From positions 186,001 through 250,000 of the forward strand of contig NZ_PYON01000001.1 in the NCBI RefSeq assembly GCF_003026355.1: a DNA stretch of 64,000 nt, written 5' to 3'. The position numbers and the translations under genes are program-made. The stretch comes from Photobacterium kishitanii. Its GTDB lineage: Bacteria; Pseudomonadota; Gammaproteobacteria; Enterobacterales; Vibrionaceae. Positions 19,743 through 28,512 of this stretch are shown here, piece after piece. Each line of letters begins with the position of its first letter. The first letter of the stretch is position 1. The notes below the pieces were generated by a model. That model did no database searches. It was not told where the DNA came from and saw nothing but the letters and a program-made list of their open reading frames with translations.

Positions 19743-19970
19743 TATGTAACATCCTAGTTGTATTTAATTCACGAATAGCTATATCATGAAACAATAATAC
19801 AACCTAAGAATAAAAACACATATAGCTAATCGATTTTTCCGATTAAGCGAGCGTAAAGATCGCTTATAATTATTCTATTTAAAATAACTTATTAAATATC
19901 AATACATCAGGTATATGTCGATTTCTCAACACATACCCTTTTTCATTCGCTATTAATGATATTATCAAAT

Positions 19971-20534
19971 TTAAAAAGTACTTAATATTTTAATTGAGCT
20001 TACTTTATTATCGAACCCTGTCGCATTGCCGTCACCGCCTTTTCGAGTATAGAAGCCACCAGTATAATTTGTCCCCTCATAAAAACGCACAGTCCAACCG
20101 CTAGGAATATCATAAGAAGACATTCGGTTATCAAAATTATAAATACTCAAATTAGGCTCATCATGAGTAATATTTACTGATGTTCCCATTTGGTTATTAC
20201 TGCTATAAATTGAGATGCCATTACTTCGGTTAGTATCAATACCGAAAGCCAGTGATGACGCAACACACTGCGCTTCTTTAGCTTTACAAAAAATACTATT
20301 TTCACCTTGAGATTTTTCACAGCGTTGTTTTACCTTATAACGCGCAATATCCTCAGTGATACCAACATCAGCAAAAACATCACGGAATGGTTGCAGAGTG
20401 CAAACATAAACTCGACTACTATTACCACCATTATTGTTATTAAGATTATTTACATTTTTAAACTCAACATGTAAACCGGCTTGTGAAGCAGTACTGAAAC
20501 CTAAAAGAGTGGTTAAAAAGATTATTTTTTTCAT
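19971..20534 (-). CDS. secreted protein with beta/gamma-crystallin-like domain
   Basis: A 187-residue protein with a signal peptide (IIFLTTLLGFSTASQA, cut about residue 19). The C-terminal about 85 residues have the Greek-key pattern of beta/gamma-crystallin or peptidase-inhibitor I36 domains: ISIYSSNNQMG, WTVRFYEGTNYTGGFYTRKG and FDNKVSSIKI. Four cysteines in the N-terminal half (VYVCTL, QRCEKS, IFCKAKEAQC) probably form two disulfides. Calcium binding or protease inhibition would be inferences. It is a single-gene unit. Confidence 0.65.
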   Translation of the reverse strand: MKKIIFLTTLLGFSTASQAGLHVEFKNVNNLNNNNGGNSSRVYVCTLQPFRDVFADVGITEDIARYKVKQRCEKSQGENSIFCKAKEAQCVASSLAFGIDTNRSNGISIYSSNNQMGTSVNITHDEPNLSIYNFDNRMSSYDIPSGWTVRFYEGTNYTGGFYTRKGGDGNATGFDNKVSSIKILSTF

Positions 20535-20849
20535 GACTACTTATCTACCGTAGTAAACAATATTACTACTACAAAGGGTTAGTGTATTTACTGCATAATA
20601 GCAGTAATTATCACCTTTGAATATAATACACTGTACAAATATTTCAATTTGGAATAAAAAACAACCACTTTAGAATGTTTGATCTATTTTATATAATCGC
20701 CATGATGGGTATTACTTTAAATAGCTTCATGTTTAATAATCATATATAAAATTGTTGATAGGCTGATTACAAATAAGCACGTTCAATGGTCATACAGATA
20801 TAATGTGTATTCTTATGTAGCATACGACATTAAGAAAAGACCAAGCGAC
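20535..20849. other. 315-bp intergenic region
   Basis: AT-rich spacer between the divergent crystallin-like gene and the parvulin-like/HupE pair. I see promoter-like AT tracts but no gene, repeat or clear operator. Confidence 0.5.
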
Positions 20850-21659
20850 ATGTTAAAAATAGTTTTCTATTGGCTTAAAAAATTTATTAAAGATCCATTT
20901 TCTCATTTCCTAATTGCAGGTGCGATCCTGTTTATTTGCTATTCGTTCTATCATTCAGGTCCGTCTTTAAATGAAGTGATAATCACACCATCTCAAATCA
21001 CTCAACAAAAACGAGACGACACAACGTACTTTGGCAGTGCACCCTCACACGCAATGTTAAACAACGATATAAATCAGGTTATCTTGCAACGCATTCTATC
21101 TCAAGAAGCGCTAAAGCTCGGGTTAGAGAAAGGCGATCCAAATCTTAATGCAATGCTAATGCAACGATTCATTTCTTACACGACTCAAATTGCAAAAATT
21201 AATGCTGCAGATACCAAACTATTGCACAGCTATTACTTAACACATCGTCAAAACTACCGCTATCCAGATATGTATTCTCTATGCTATCACTTTCTATCAT
21301 CACAAAAGGAAGCACATCCAGTTACAGCTCCAATTTCTTACCAGTGTTTAAGCAATATAACTAAAAAAGCATTACTCACTAAACTTGGTAATTCAATAAT
21401 AACCACATTAAATATGATCACACCTAAAAAATGGTCAAATCCAGTAAGTACTCCGTTTGGTCCAATTACGGTTAAATTAATCCAACACAAAAAAGCAGGA
21501 ATTCTGAGTTTTAAAGATGCGAAATCTCTCTTAACTAACGACTACACCAATGATGTTATAGATAAAAAAATAGCCGACGTAATAAAAGAATACCGCATTC
21601 AGCTTCCAACTAACTCTGGCATTAACGTAACAACAAAGACCTTACTTAAAAATGTATAA
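20850..21659 (+). CDS. membrane-anchored parvulin-like protein of the HupE/UreJ pair
   Basis: About 269 residues from ATG 20850; an upstream GTG (20805) would add 15 residues and has no better ribosome-binding site. One membrane segment (FSHFLIAGAILFICYSFY) is followed by a periplasmic helical region and a C-terminal peptidyl-prolyl isomerase-like part (VSTPFGPITVKLIQHKKAG). Proteins of this type often precede HupE/UreJ_2 genes. It overlaps the next gene by eight bases. Catalytic isomerase residues are not clear, so a chaperone role is only inferred. Confidence 0.55.
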   Translation: MLKIVFYWLKKFIKDPFSHFLIAGAILFICYSFYHSGPSLNEVIITPSQITQQKRDDTTYFGSAPSHAMLNNDINQVILQRILSQEALKLGLEKGDPNLNAMLMQRFISYTTQIAKINAADTKLLHSYYLTHRQNYRYPDMYSLCYHFLSSQKEAHPVTAPISYQCLSNITKKALLTKLGNSIITTLNMITPKKWSNPVSTPFGPITVKLIQHKKAGILSFKDAKSLLTNDYTNDVIDKKIADVIKEYRIQLPTNSGINVTTKTLLKNV

Positions 21660-22668
21660 GAACAACGTTTACACTGCCCTATGCGCGGTTATATATATAG
21701 CATTTAGTTTGATATGGAGTCCGCAAGTACAGGCACATCCCTATCAACCTGCTGTTGGATTAATCAGCCAAATAAATAACTATCAATATGAATTAACCCT
21801 CAAACTGCCTGTGGTTGCTGGAGAGCACACAAATATTACGCCAAAACTTCCCCATGGTGGAAAAATTCATCTATTAAGCTCTCAAAATAGTCTTGATGGT
21901 TTTGGTATGGATCTGCACCGTTATTTATTGGTATTTCCGCCTCAAGATACAACGCCAGATATTGAATTCCAAGGATTAAACAATATCCAGCTCCTGACTC
22001 AAGTCACCAAAAAAAATGGTCAAATAAACACATTAGAACTTTATAAGGGTCATAATAACTTACGACTAGCGGGAAAAGTCAGCACTTGGTCTACCGTGAA
22101 ACTATTTGTAACGTTAGGCATAACCCATATATTAACAGGCATCGACCACCTTATGTTTGTCGCTGGCCTACTGCTCTTTACCCGTGATTTTCGTACCTTC
22201 TTAAAGGCCATCACTTGCTTTACATTGGCACACAGTATTACGTTAAGCCTGTCGGCACTCAATTTCATTCATGTACCCGAACCGCCAGTTGAAGCAGGCA
22301 TCGCATTGAGTATCTTGTTTTTATGCTATGAGTTAACTCGACCTAACAATAAAGAACAACCGACATTAAGCCGACGATTCCCGTGGATAATATCGTTTTC
22401 ATTTGGACTCTTGCATGGCTTAGGCTTTGCAAGCGCACTTAAAGAGGCAGGACTGCAACAAACCAGTATTCCTTTAGCACTCGCATGTTTTAATGTCGGC
22501 GTTGAAATCGGACAGCTCATCTTTCTGAGTATACTGCTGACGTTACTCAAAATTTGCTCAAAAATCGCATTTTTTCAAAAGAGTATATTCCGGCAAGTAC
22601 CGCTATACATCATGGGGATTATGGCTTCATTCTGGTTTATTCAGCGGGTTTACATCGTCTTTCACTAA
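21652..22668 (+). CDS. HupE/UreJ-family membrane protein (putative metal permease)
   Basis: A 338-residue protein with an N-terminal signal segment (LCAVIYIAFSLIW, cut near AQAHP). A periplasmic domain of about 110 residues is followed by about seven membrane helices. The family motif GITHILTGIDHLMFVAGLLL is at about residue 157, with further conserved histidines in LAHSITLS and GLLHGLGFA. The family is linked to nickel or cobalt uptake. No hydrogenase or urease genes are nearby, so the metal is uncertain. Confidence 0.8.
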   Translation: MYKNNVYTALCAVIYIAFSLIWSPQVQAHPYQPAVGLISQINNYQYELTLKLPVVAGEHTNITPKLPHGGKIHLLSSQNSLDGFGMDLHRYLLVFPPQDTTPDIEFQGLNNIQLLTQVTKKNGQINTLELYKGHNNLRLAGKVSTWSTVKLFVTLGITHILTGIDHLMFVAGLLLFTRDFRTFLKAITCFTLAHSITLSLSALNFIHVPEPPVEAGIALSILFLCYELTRPNNKEQPTLSRRFPWIISFSFGLLHGLGFASALKEAGLQQTSIPLALACFNVGVEIGQLIFLSILLTLLKICSKIAFFQKSIFRQVPLYIMGIMASFWFIQRVYIVFH

Positions 22669-22836
22669 ATCTGATATGGCTAAAACGCCATTAATTAGCT
22701 CGCAATGATAGCAAATAAAGCAGGCTAACCTTAACCAACGAAAACTATTAAGCAATTGAATATATTAATATTTAAAACAACAAATCATTAATCGTAATCA
22801 AACATTTTATTTTTATCTGTGGTCAACGGCGCTATG

Positions 22837-22853
22837 GCTATGATAGTCATAGC
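22837..22853. other. short perfect dyad before ABM gene
   Basis: gctatga-tag-tcatagc lies 43 bases before the ABM monooxygenase start. It may be an operator or the end of the HupE transcript; the A-rich flank argues weakly for termination. Confidence 0.3.
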
Positions 22854-22895
22854 ACTCTAAAAATAAAATAACAGTCAATCAGCTAAGGAAGTTAT

Positions 22896-23198
22896 ATGTA
22901 TATTGCAATGAACCGCTTTAAAATTCGTTTAGGCTCTGAACAAGAATTTATTGATATCTGGAAAAATCGCGAAACTTATCTCGATACTGTCCCTGGTTTC
23001 CAATCCTTTAATTTACTGCAAGGCGCATCGAATGATGAATATACATTGTTCGCATCTCATTCAGTATGGGACTCTCGCCAAGCATTTGAAGGTTGGACTC
23101 AGTCAGAACAATTCCGCAAAGCCCATGCGAATGCGCGTGGTAACAAAGAAATCTATTTAGGCGCTCCAAACTTCGAGGGTTTTGAAACCTGCCTTTAA
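22896..23198 (+). CDS. ABM-domain monooxygenase
   Basis: A 100-residue protein filling one antibiotic-biosynthesis-monooxygenase (dimeric alpha/beta barrel) domain. It has NRFKIRLGSEQEFIDIWKNR, VPGFQSFNLLQG, and YTLFASHSVWDSRQAFEGWT. It is related to HmoA/IsdG-like haem-degrading or quinol-oxidising enzymes, but the haem-ligand residues cannot be assigned. A strong aaggaag ribosome-binding site precedes it. It is monocistronic with a hairpin at 23224-23253. Confidence 0.75.
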   Translation: MYIAMNRFKIRLGSEQEFIDIWKNRETYLDTVPGFQSFNLLQGASNDEYTLFASHSVWDSRQAFEGWTQSEQFRKAHANARGNKEIYLGAPNFEGFETCL

Positions 23199-23223
23199 TC
23201 TCTAAAGAACTTGTAAATCAATG

Positions 23224-23253
23224 CCCAAATACTTTATATACAAAGTATTTGGG
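23224..23253. terminator. bidirectional hairpin
   Basis: cccaaatacttt (23224-23235) pairs perfectly with aaagtatttggg (23242-23253) around a 6-base loop. It lies between the convergent ABM and umuC genes. Confidence 0.65.
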
Positions 23254-23307
23254 TTATTGTGGGTAGGGTTACTACGACTTAACGAGTAGCTTAAATTTAG
23301 CCATTAG

Positions 23308-24561
23308 CTAACAATGAATAATAGGAATATCGCTCCATCTTGTTAATACGTTGCGAAGCTGTTTAGATTCAAATCGCTCACCAATAAGCTTTGTCCCTTG
23401 ACTGGCCAAAAACATAGTTCTACGACCAAACTTAGTATTAAGCCCGTCTAATGCCTCCATTAATCGTTCATCATGTTTAGGAGCAAAGAGATCCGCTTGT
23501 TCAAACCTCGCATCCGTTAATGATATAGCCCCCACTCCAAACTTATAGATTGGTATAAATGCACCATTAGGAAGCAATTGCGGCATGTGTTCGGCTAATA
23601 ACTTTAAAAAACAGATCGTGTCATTGCTTGGGTAATCGAGTGTAATATTAATGCTTGCTGAATGTCGATATTGGTCGTAAGTACTTGTACTACAAAAATA
23701 TTGGATAGTTTTAATATTTGATTGCTGCTTTCTCGCCTTTTCACACACCTCATGAATATGAAAACTGATCGCCTGCTGTAAGTCCTGAGCATTATGGATT
23801 CGGTCACGTTTTGAACGGCTAGAAAATATCTGCTGTTTAGGCTCAGGAAGTTGTCGCCAGCTCAATATCTTATCACCATGTAATTCGCGAATAAGGGCAA
23901 CCATCGGCTTACCAAAATCACGTTGTATTTTCTTTAAATCCATCTGCTTAAGTTGCAATGCTGTATTAATCCCTATGGCTTGTAGTTTAGTAGTAGACGC
24001 CTTACCCACTCCCCACAACTCACCCACAGGCATAATATCTAACACCTTATCAATCTGTTCTATATTATCTAACACGCAGATCCCTTTATAACCAGGAACC
24101 TTCTTCGCGCACCAACTCGCTACCTTAGCTAAAGTACAATTCAGACTGGCTGCAGCGCCGATAGGTAACCGCGTTTCCTTATACACTTGTCGTCGTAAAT
24201 CAGTCATGAACTGAAGGGGGTCAGGAATACCAGAAATATCAGCAAAGCATTCATCAATACTATAAACATGAGAAATTGGTAAAGCACGTTCTAAGATAGT
24301 ATGCATACATCGAGATAAGCCACCAAACAGATTGAAGTTAGCATCAACAACGGCGACATTATTCTGCTCAATAATGGTCTTATATTCAAAAATAGGCCCA
24401 AACTTCTTAATACCTAAATCTGTCGCTCGTCGACTGGCCGCAATAATAATTCCATCTTTACCACTTAGAACGACTACTGGCCTTTCGCGTAATTCTGGCT
24501 GATAGACAGCAGCACAACTTGCATAAAAACGTGTTCCATCAAAAATAGCGATAAGGCTCAT
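23308..24561 (-). CDS. umuC: UmuC-like Y-family DNA polymerase
   Basis: A 417-residue protein (E. coli UmuC 422). The catalytic Asp is in the N-terminal AIFDGTRFYASCA; the usual DVNSFYASCE is changed. The second catalytic pair is in YSIDECFADISG. GIKKFGPIFEYK and a helix-hairpin-helix LWGVGKASTTKLQAIGI follow. It performs error-prone translesion synthesis. The start ATG overlaps the stop of the UmuD-like gene as ATGA. A LexA box precedes the operon, so it is SOS-inducible. Confidence 0.88.
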   Translation of the reverse strand: MSLIAIFDGTRFYASCAAVYQPELRERPVVVLSGKDGIIIAASRRATDLGIKKFGPIFEYKTIIEQNNVAVVDANFNLFGGLSRCMHTILERALPISHVYSIDECFADISGIPDPLQFMTDLRRQVYKETRLPIGAAASLNCTLAKVASWCAKKVPGYKGICVLDNIEQIDKVLDIMPVGELWGVGKASTTKLQAIGINTALQLKQMDLKKIQRDFGKPMVALIRELHGDKILSWRQLPEPKQQIFSSRSKRDRIHNAQDLQQAISFHIHEVCEKARKQQSNIKTIQYFCSTSTYDQYRHSASINITLDYPSNDTICFLKLLAEHMPQLLPNGAFIPIYKFGVGAISLTDARFEQADLFAPKHDERLMEALDGLNTKFGRRTMFLASQGTKLIGERFESKQLRNVLTRWSDIPIIHC

Positions 24562-25217
24562 TGCAGTAATGCCCTAAAAAGAATCACGGTTTTAGTTACT
24601 ACCCCCTCCACAGAAAATGGCCGTTGAATCGGCATTGAAATGCCATACCCATCTTCTAAAGTACCTTCAGAGAAGTTTAATCGCCGACAATAGAACGTAC
24701 TTTTCTGATAAACAACGGCAATATCCCCATCTTTATAATCAACATGACGTTCAATAACGTTTAACGATCCATTGGGGATACCGAGAGGCAGCATATTATT
24801 ACCCACAGCCTGACTAATAAAGCTGGTTTCAGGACTGGCTATCAACAAAGAATTAAGGCTTTTACTTAAATCCACAATATTGAGATCAGGTAACACTGAT
24901 TTACCTCGGTGGAACTTAATAATTGCAATTAATACACCAAGCATCAGCATATCTTCATTCCAAACAACCTTATCTAGCGGAATTAAGCACTGCTCAGCAT
25001 TAAGTTCAATCAGTATGACATCGCCTTTTTCTGGGTGAAGAGAAGCATCGACGATAGCCCAGTCGTTACGGTGTAACAAGTTATAACGATCAAACTCTGT
25101 TTTAGTGTAAATAAATGTTGATGCCGGATGATGAATAATGTCACCAAGATCGAGCGGATATTCAAGATAGGCCTTAGATTGGTTTTCAAACCCAGTAAAT
25201 GCTGACACGTTAACCAC
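24558..25217 (-). CDS. fused double-domain UmuD-like protein, catalytic residues lost
   Basis: 219 residues containing two S24/UmuD-type units in one chain. Unit 1 (about residues 8-90) begins like cleaved UmuD' (GFENQSKAYLEYPLDLGDII, HHPASTF) and continues NDWAIVDASLHPEKGDVIL. Unit 2 (about 125-215) reads ASPETSFISQAVGNNMLP, GSLNVIERHVDYKDGDIAV. The catalytic Ser of GDSM is replaced (GNNM in unit 2, no equivalent in unit 1), and the catalytic Lys of the VKKL strand is arginine (CRRL). No cleavage site remains. It may be a ready-made UmuD'2 partner for UmuC. No ATG is available; GTG 25217 is the best start but uncertain. Confidence 0.75.
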   Translation of the reverse strand: MVNVSAFTGFENQSKAYLEYPLDLGDIIHHPASTFIYTKTEFDRYNLLHRNDWAIVDASLHPEKGDVILIELNAEQCLIPLDKVVWNEDMLMLGVLIAIIKFHRGKSVLPDLNIVDLSKSLNSLLIASPETSFISQAVGNNMLPLGIPNGSLNVIERHVDYKDGDIAVVYQKSTFYCRRLNFSEGTLEDGYGISMPIQRPFSVEGVVTKTVILFRALLQ

Positions 25218-25232
25218 TGGTTGTTTATACAG
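25217..25232. promoter_or_regulatory. LexA box of the umu operon
   Basis: ctggttgtttatacag (minus strand CTGTATAAACAACCAG) fits the CTG-N10-CAG SOS box. It touches the assumed start codon, so the mRNA leader must be very short or the true start lies slightly downstream. Confidence 0.65.
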
Positions 25233-25574
25233 GTTTTTTATAATATCACAGTAATGCGGACTCAGAAACGGTAATCATCACGCTGATGACTTCCACTTAA
25301 TAAGGGGAATACAACAAGATAAACAGACGTAGCTAGGGTTATTAACAAAAGGCACAACCACCGTTTTTCATCCCCTATTCGCAGACCATAAACGGTGGTA
25401 TTACTCATTCACTTTATTAATACTTTTTGTTCCATAAACACCGAATCTCATTTCTATTTTTTGATACATCTTAACCATTCGTTTTAATACCATAATCATT
25501 AAGTGTAACGGTCCTACCACTCTATTATTTACCAACAAAAGAATATGGATTCACTTCTTGAAAGAGTCATGACC
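25233..25574. other. intergenic region upstream of umu operon
   Basis: About 340 bases without a recognisable gene. It contains the umu promoter region next to the LexA box. The rest is AT-rich and shows nothing that I can name. Confidence 0.5.
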
Positions 25575-25688
25575 TTACGCAAAAAGCACGCAACAACCGC
25601 AACTATAAAATTGGATACCACCCACTTCGTTTTCTATATAATCATCGTTACAACAATATTTAAGCTTTATTAAAAATAGCCACCACAT
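25575..25688 (-). CDS. cysteine-rich 37-residue peptide, copy A
   Basis: A 37-codon frame with aggtgg six bases before its ATG. The protein has a hydrophobic start (WWLFLIKLK), a CC pair at residues 12-13, an acidic DDYIENEVGG middle and a C-terminal CGCCVLFA. It aligns end to end with a second peptide at 32428-32544: shared FLI, K-CC-D, ENE-G-I and CGCC-L-A. Five cysteines fit a metal-binding or disulfide-linked peptide. No known family was recognised. Conservation of start, stop and ribosome-binding site in both copies supports a real gene. Confidence 0.55.
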   Translation of the reverse strand: MWWLFLIKLKYCCNDDYIENEVGGIQFYSCGCCVLFA

Positions 25689-25792
25689 ATATCCACCTAA
25701 ACTTGTTAAATAATAGTTATATTTAAACAATCATTAACATAGACGCTATCTTATATATCTAATTTTGTGATAACTATTGAATAATTAGACTG

Positions 25793-25978
25793 TTAGCGTA
25801 AATTATTCGCATAAATATTGTGTATAGCACTGCAATTCTTACATCCACAGTAAATGACGTTGAGCCCGTTAAGCAGCTGATTAAGGTGTGATTGACTCAT
25901 TATAAACGCATCATTGGAAGCTACCCTAGACTCTACAGTCTGATCACTGTCAATGATTATCATGATTTTATAACTCAA
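25793..25978 (-). CDS. hypothetical 61-residue protein with CGCKNC motif
   Basis: A 61-residue frame ending in NVIYCGCKNCSAIHNIYANNLR. The CGCKNC could bind metal. Its 3' flank (runs such as gcgaataatt and atcacaaa) resembles the flank of cysteine-rich copy B near 32620-32700, so the whole block may be a diverged duplication. No good ribosome-binding site is evident. It could be a gene fragment. Confidence 0.3.
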   Translation of the reverse strand: MSYKIMIIIDSDQTVESRVASNDAFIMSQSHLNQLLNGLNVIYCGCKNCSAIHNIYANNLR

Positions 25979-26027
25979 TCGTCGTTAAGCAATCGCCATG
26001 AAAGTGCATATGTTTAAGCGCCTATAT

Positions 26028-26060
26028 AAAAAAGGCCGCTATTATTAGCGACCTTTTAAT
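26028..26060 (-). terminator. Rho-independent terminator
   Basis: aaaaggccgcta and tagcgacctttt pair except for one mismatch around a 4-base loop. On the minus strand the stem ends in a U-run, matching the 26088-26300 gene. Confidence 0.6.
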
Positions 26061-26087
26061 ATTCTGTCCAAATTTTGGATTTTTTCA

Positions 26088-26300
26088 TCATAACGCTATA
26101 GCGGCATTATTAACCCAAGAGTTATTTTCTTTTGTTGCTAATAGTTTACCAACAATATCTCTTAATTCTATTTTAACAGTAAAGAATGGAGCAAAAGAAG
26201 ATGATGATATTTTTGCTCCTCTTAAACCATTCATAAATACAGTTTCTGACTTTATTATTTTATTAGCGTCATCAAAGTACATTATATTATATGCTGACAT
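26088..26300 (-). CDS. hypothetical 70-residue protein
   Basis: A 70-residue soluble protein (MYFDDANKIIKSETVFMNGL, then FFTVKIELRDIVGKLLAT) with predicted alternating strands and one helix. A terminator follows directly, which supports expression, and the leader before it is AT-rich. A truncated cold-shock gene lies 180 bases upstream on the same strand. I do not recognise the family. Confidence 0.45.
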   Translation of the reverse strand: MSAYNIMYFDDANKIIKSETVFMNGLRGAKISSSSFAPFFTVKIELRDIVGKLLATKENNSWVNNAAIAL

Positions 26301-26478
26301 TTATATTTCTCATTTAAAAATTAAAAAGTTACTAATTAAATTATCACTATTATTCCATTAACGAATAAAATAATAATATTAGTATTTTTATCACGTTATT
26401 TTATTAAGCTGCCGATGCAGGTTAATATAATTAATTTCGAGGTATCAATAGACAAAAAACAAATCCCACAAGAGATCT

Positions 26479-26637
26479 TTAGGTCGTTTTTTGACCTTCA
26501 GTCAATGCCTTAAAGCCTTCTGAAACGGTAGCTAGAAAGTGAACAAATACGTCAACACCACCATTGTCTTGACTCAGAAAACTAAAACCTTTCTCTTCAT
26601 TAAACCATTTTACTAAACCCAGTGTTTTATTAGACAT
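26479..26637 (-). CDS. truncated cold-shock (CspA-like) protein
   Basis: 52 residues matching the first three beta strands of Csp[17 protein letters not shown] contains RNP1 (KGFSF) and VDVFVHF contains RNP2. A TAA follows EGQKTT, about 18 residues short of the usual 70-residue length, so the last strands of the OB barrel are missing. An aagggc ribosome-binding site is intact. It may be a pseudogene or a short nucleic-acid-binding peptide. The rest of a csp gene is not visible downstream. Confidence 0.7.
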   Translation of the reverse strand: MSNKTLGLVKWFNEEKGFSFLSQDNGGVDVFVHFLATVSEGFKALTEGQKTT

Positions 26638-27123
26638 AATTTGCCCTTATATGAAAATCCATAAATTTATCGTGAAAAATATCAATTTACTAAGCGCTGA
26701 ATTATTGAATATGACTAAGAAGTTAAGGGAAACACAGAGGATGGCAACAATAACGAAGATATTCTGAGGGTTCTACTTTTACTTAATGTTTCATTAATCA
26801 CTCTGAACAACAGAGCCGTTACACTAGAACACTTAAATTAGAATATGTACAGGCTTATTTCATCAAACAGCAAAGATAAATCATCACATATGATTTTATG
26901 ATTAATCCTTTTTTCTATGCGAAATAATATTTATTTTTATATCTATTATCTAAATTACCTGTAGAATAGCCTTGGTTTAGACAACAAACTATTAATTAAA
27001 TATTTAATCGAAAAGCCTCTCAGTTTCTTTTCTATTTAACTCACCTACCCTGCGATAGTTTTTTCTTCATTATTAATTTAGATTTTTGTCTTTGCACCAA
27101 CCTTATAATATAACGAGACTATT
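26638..27123. other. 486-bp intergenic region
   Basis: Very AT-rich spacer between the truncated csp gene and the small gene at 27124. It probably holds promoters for both directions. Nothing else was recognised. Confidence 0.5.
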
Positions 27124-27327
27124 ATGCGTAAACCTGGACGAAAAATCGGAAAAAAAATAAGAAAAAATGCTTTTGAAGATCGATTTGCTCTCATCGTAGA
27201 AGACTACAATAAAGCCAAAGAAATACTAGATTCTTTGATTGTAGGAACAGCAGAATACGATAAACAAAAGAAAGAATGTAATCACCTTTTCGCACACGCA
27301 GAGCGTTGTATAAATTCTGGAAAATAA
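27124..27327 (+). CDS. hypothetical basic 67-residue protein
   Basis: 67 residues with a very basic N-terminus (RKPGRKIGKKIRKN) followed by two helices (DRFALIVEDYNKAKEILDSL and EYDKQKKECNHLFAHAERC). It could bind nucleic acid, but no family was recognised. The ribosome-binding site is weak (acgagac). Confidence 0.4.
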   Translation: MRKPGRKIGKKIRKNAFEDRFALIVEDYNKAKEILDSLIVGTAEYDKQKKECNHLFAHAERCINSGK

Positions 27328-27427
27328 TAAAAACTTAATTATTCCTCACAAGATTAGCTCCCCTATTTATCCCCTTGTGGCATTTCAACATTAGACTGAT
27401 TTTTTAACTTTTTTGAGTCCCCATACC

Positions 27428-27727
27428 ATGAAATTAATGACTTTCCGATCTGAATGTATTTGCGGCACAGCGACTATCCCAGCCCTTCTGTCAAAGTTAG
27501 GTGTAAAGATCCACAAAGCAAAAGCAGTAAATGATCATTCAGCTGAGACTAAATGCCACAAATGGGAAATGGATGTTTACACAATAGAAGTACAAGATAA
27601 CCACACCTTGGAAAGCTTACGTGAACTAATGGCGAGAGTAATTGAGCAAGAAGGTATGTTCTTAGATATGCACAAATGCTACCAGACATTAAATCTTGGT
27701 ACATCTCCAAGTGAAATCTATCAATAG
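27428..27727 (+). CDS. hypothetical 99-residue protein
   Basis: About 99 residues from ATG 27428, or 96 from ATG 27437. An upstream TTG is less likely. It has three cysteines and several histidines (SECICGTA, HKAKAVNDHSAETKCHKW, MHKCYQTL). The second half, HTLESLRELMARVIEQEGMF, is helical. It is an orphan gene with no recognised family. Confidence 0.4.
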   Translation: MKLMTFRSECICGTATIPALLSKLGVKIHKAKAVNDHSAETKCHKWEMDVYTIEVQDNHTLESLRELMARVIEQEGMFLDMHKCYQTLNLGTSPSEIYQ

Positions 27728-27903
27728 ATAGAGCTATCTATTGAAATTAAACATAATTACCTCTTATCGGTTGGTCGACTCACAATCTCATCCTATAAAA
27801 CAAGTCTATAAGTTTCACTCATTCTACAAATCATCTTTGGGCTTTCGTAAAGGTCGGCTCAAAATGATAGCCCAGATAACATAGAAATATTTAAGGACAA
27901 TTA

Positions 27904-28182
27904 ATGATTACCATTAACTTTCGCCTACCACACGGTAATACAGAAAACTTTGAACAGAAGTTTGTTGCTTATACAAAGGCTGGAGCTTTTCTTCAAGACG
28001 AAGATGGCGAAAACAAGGTAATAATACCTGCTTATAACGTGCTATCGGTAACTCTGAAGTACGGCGATCTAAATACGCAACTGAAAAAGGATCTGAAGTC
28101 AGCAGAACCAACAAAGATTGAGGATTACAAAGACTCAACTAAGCTAATGGAAGCTCTCCTTAAAACGAATAAAGAAGAATAA
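27904..28182 (+). CDS. hypothetical 92-residue protein
   Basis: 92 residues with a good aaggaca ribosome-binding site. The first half is beta-rich (ITINFRLPHG, VIIPAYNVLSVTLKYG) and the end is helical and charged (KLMEALLKTNKEE). No cysteine, signal peptide or membrane segment is present. Family unknown. Confidence 0.45.
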   Translation: MITINFRLPHGNTENFEQKFVAYTKAGAFLQDEDGENKVIIPAYNVLSVTLKYGDLNTQLKKDLKSAEPTKIEDYKDSTKLMEALLKTNKEE

Positions 28183-28512
28183 CGAACCTTAGTGATGGCA
28201 TGTAAACCTTCCATCGCTAATTTTTTCAATACACATTATTTCTATACAGCCCCGCCTCATTAAACTTAAACGCATTTCTTGCTGCTTCACTATTTCTACA
28301 ATACTTACGTCATACTATTCGATATCACCAGTAATTAATTAAAAGAAAATACGCTATTTCAATACTATGATTAATGCAGTAATTATCCATGTGCAAAGTA
28401 AATATCCCTTTAAATAGATATAGCAATATCAGATATTAAGTTTACATTATCTATGCTATGCAGCATGCTTATGTTTGATTTCTAACCTTTACTTTAATGG
28501 ATCTGTTTTATC
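28183..28512. other. 330-bp intergenic region
   Basis: AT-rich spacer before the BASS transporter. No gene or repeat was recognised. Confidence 0.5.

Noticed and set aside
25948-25962. Fur-like 15-mer tgtcaatgattatca
   Set aside because: It lies inside a small frame in AT-rich DNA with no iron-related gene beside it, so it is probably chance.
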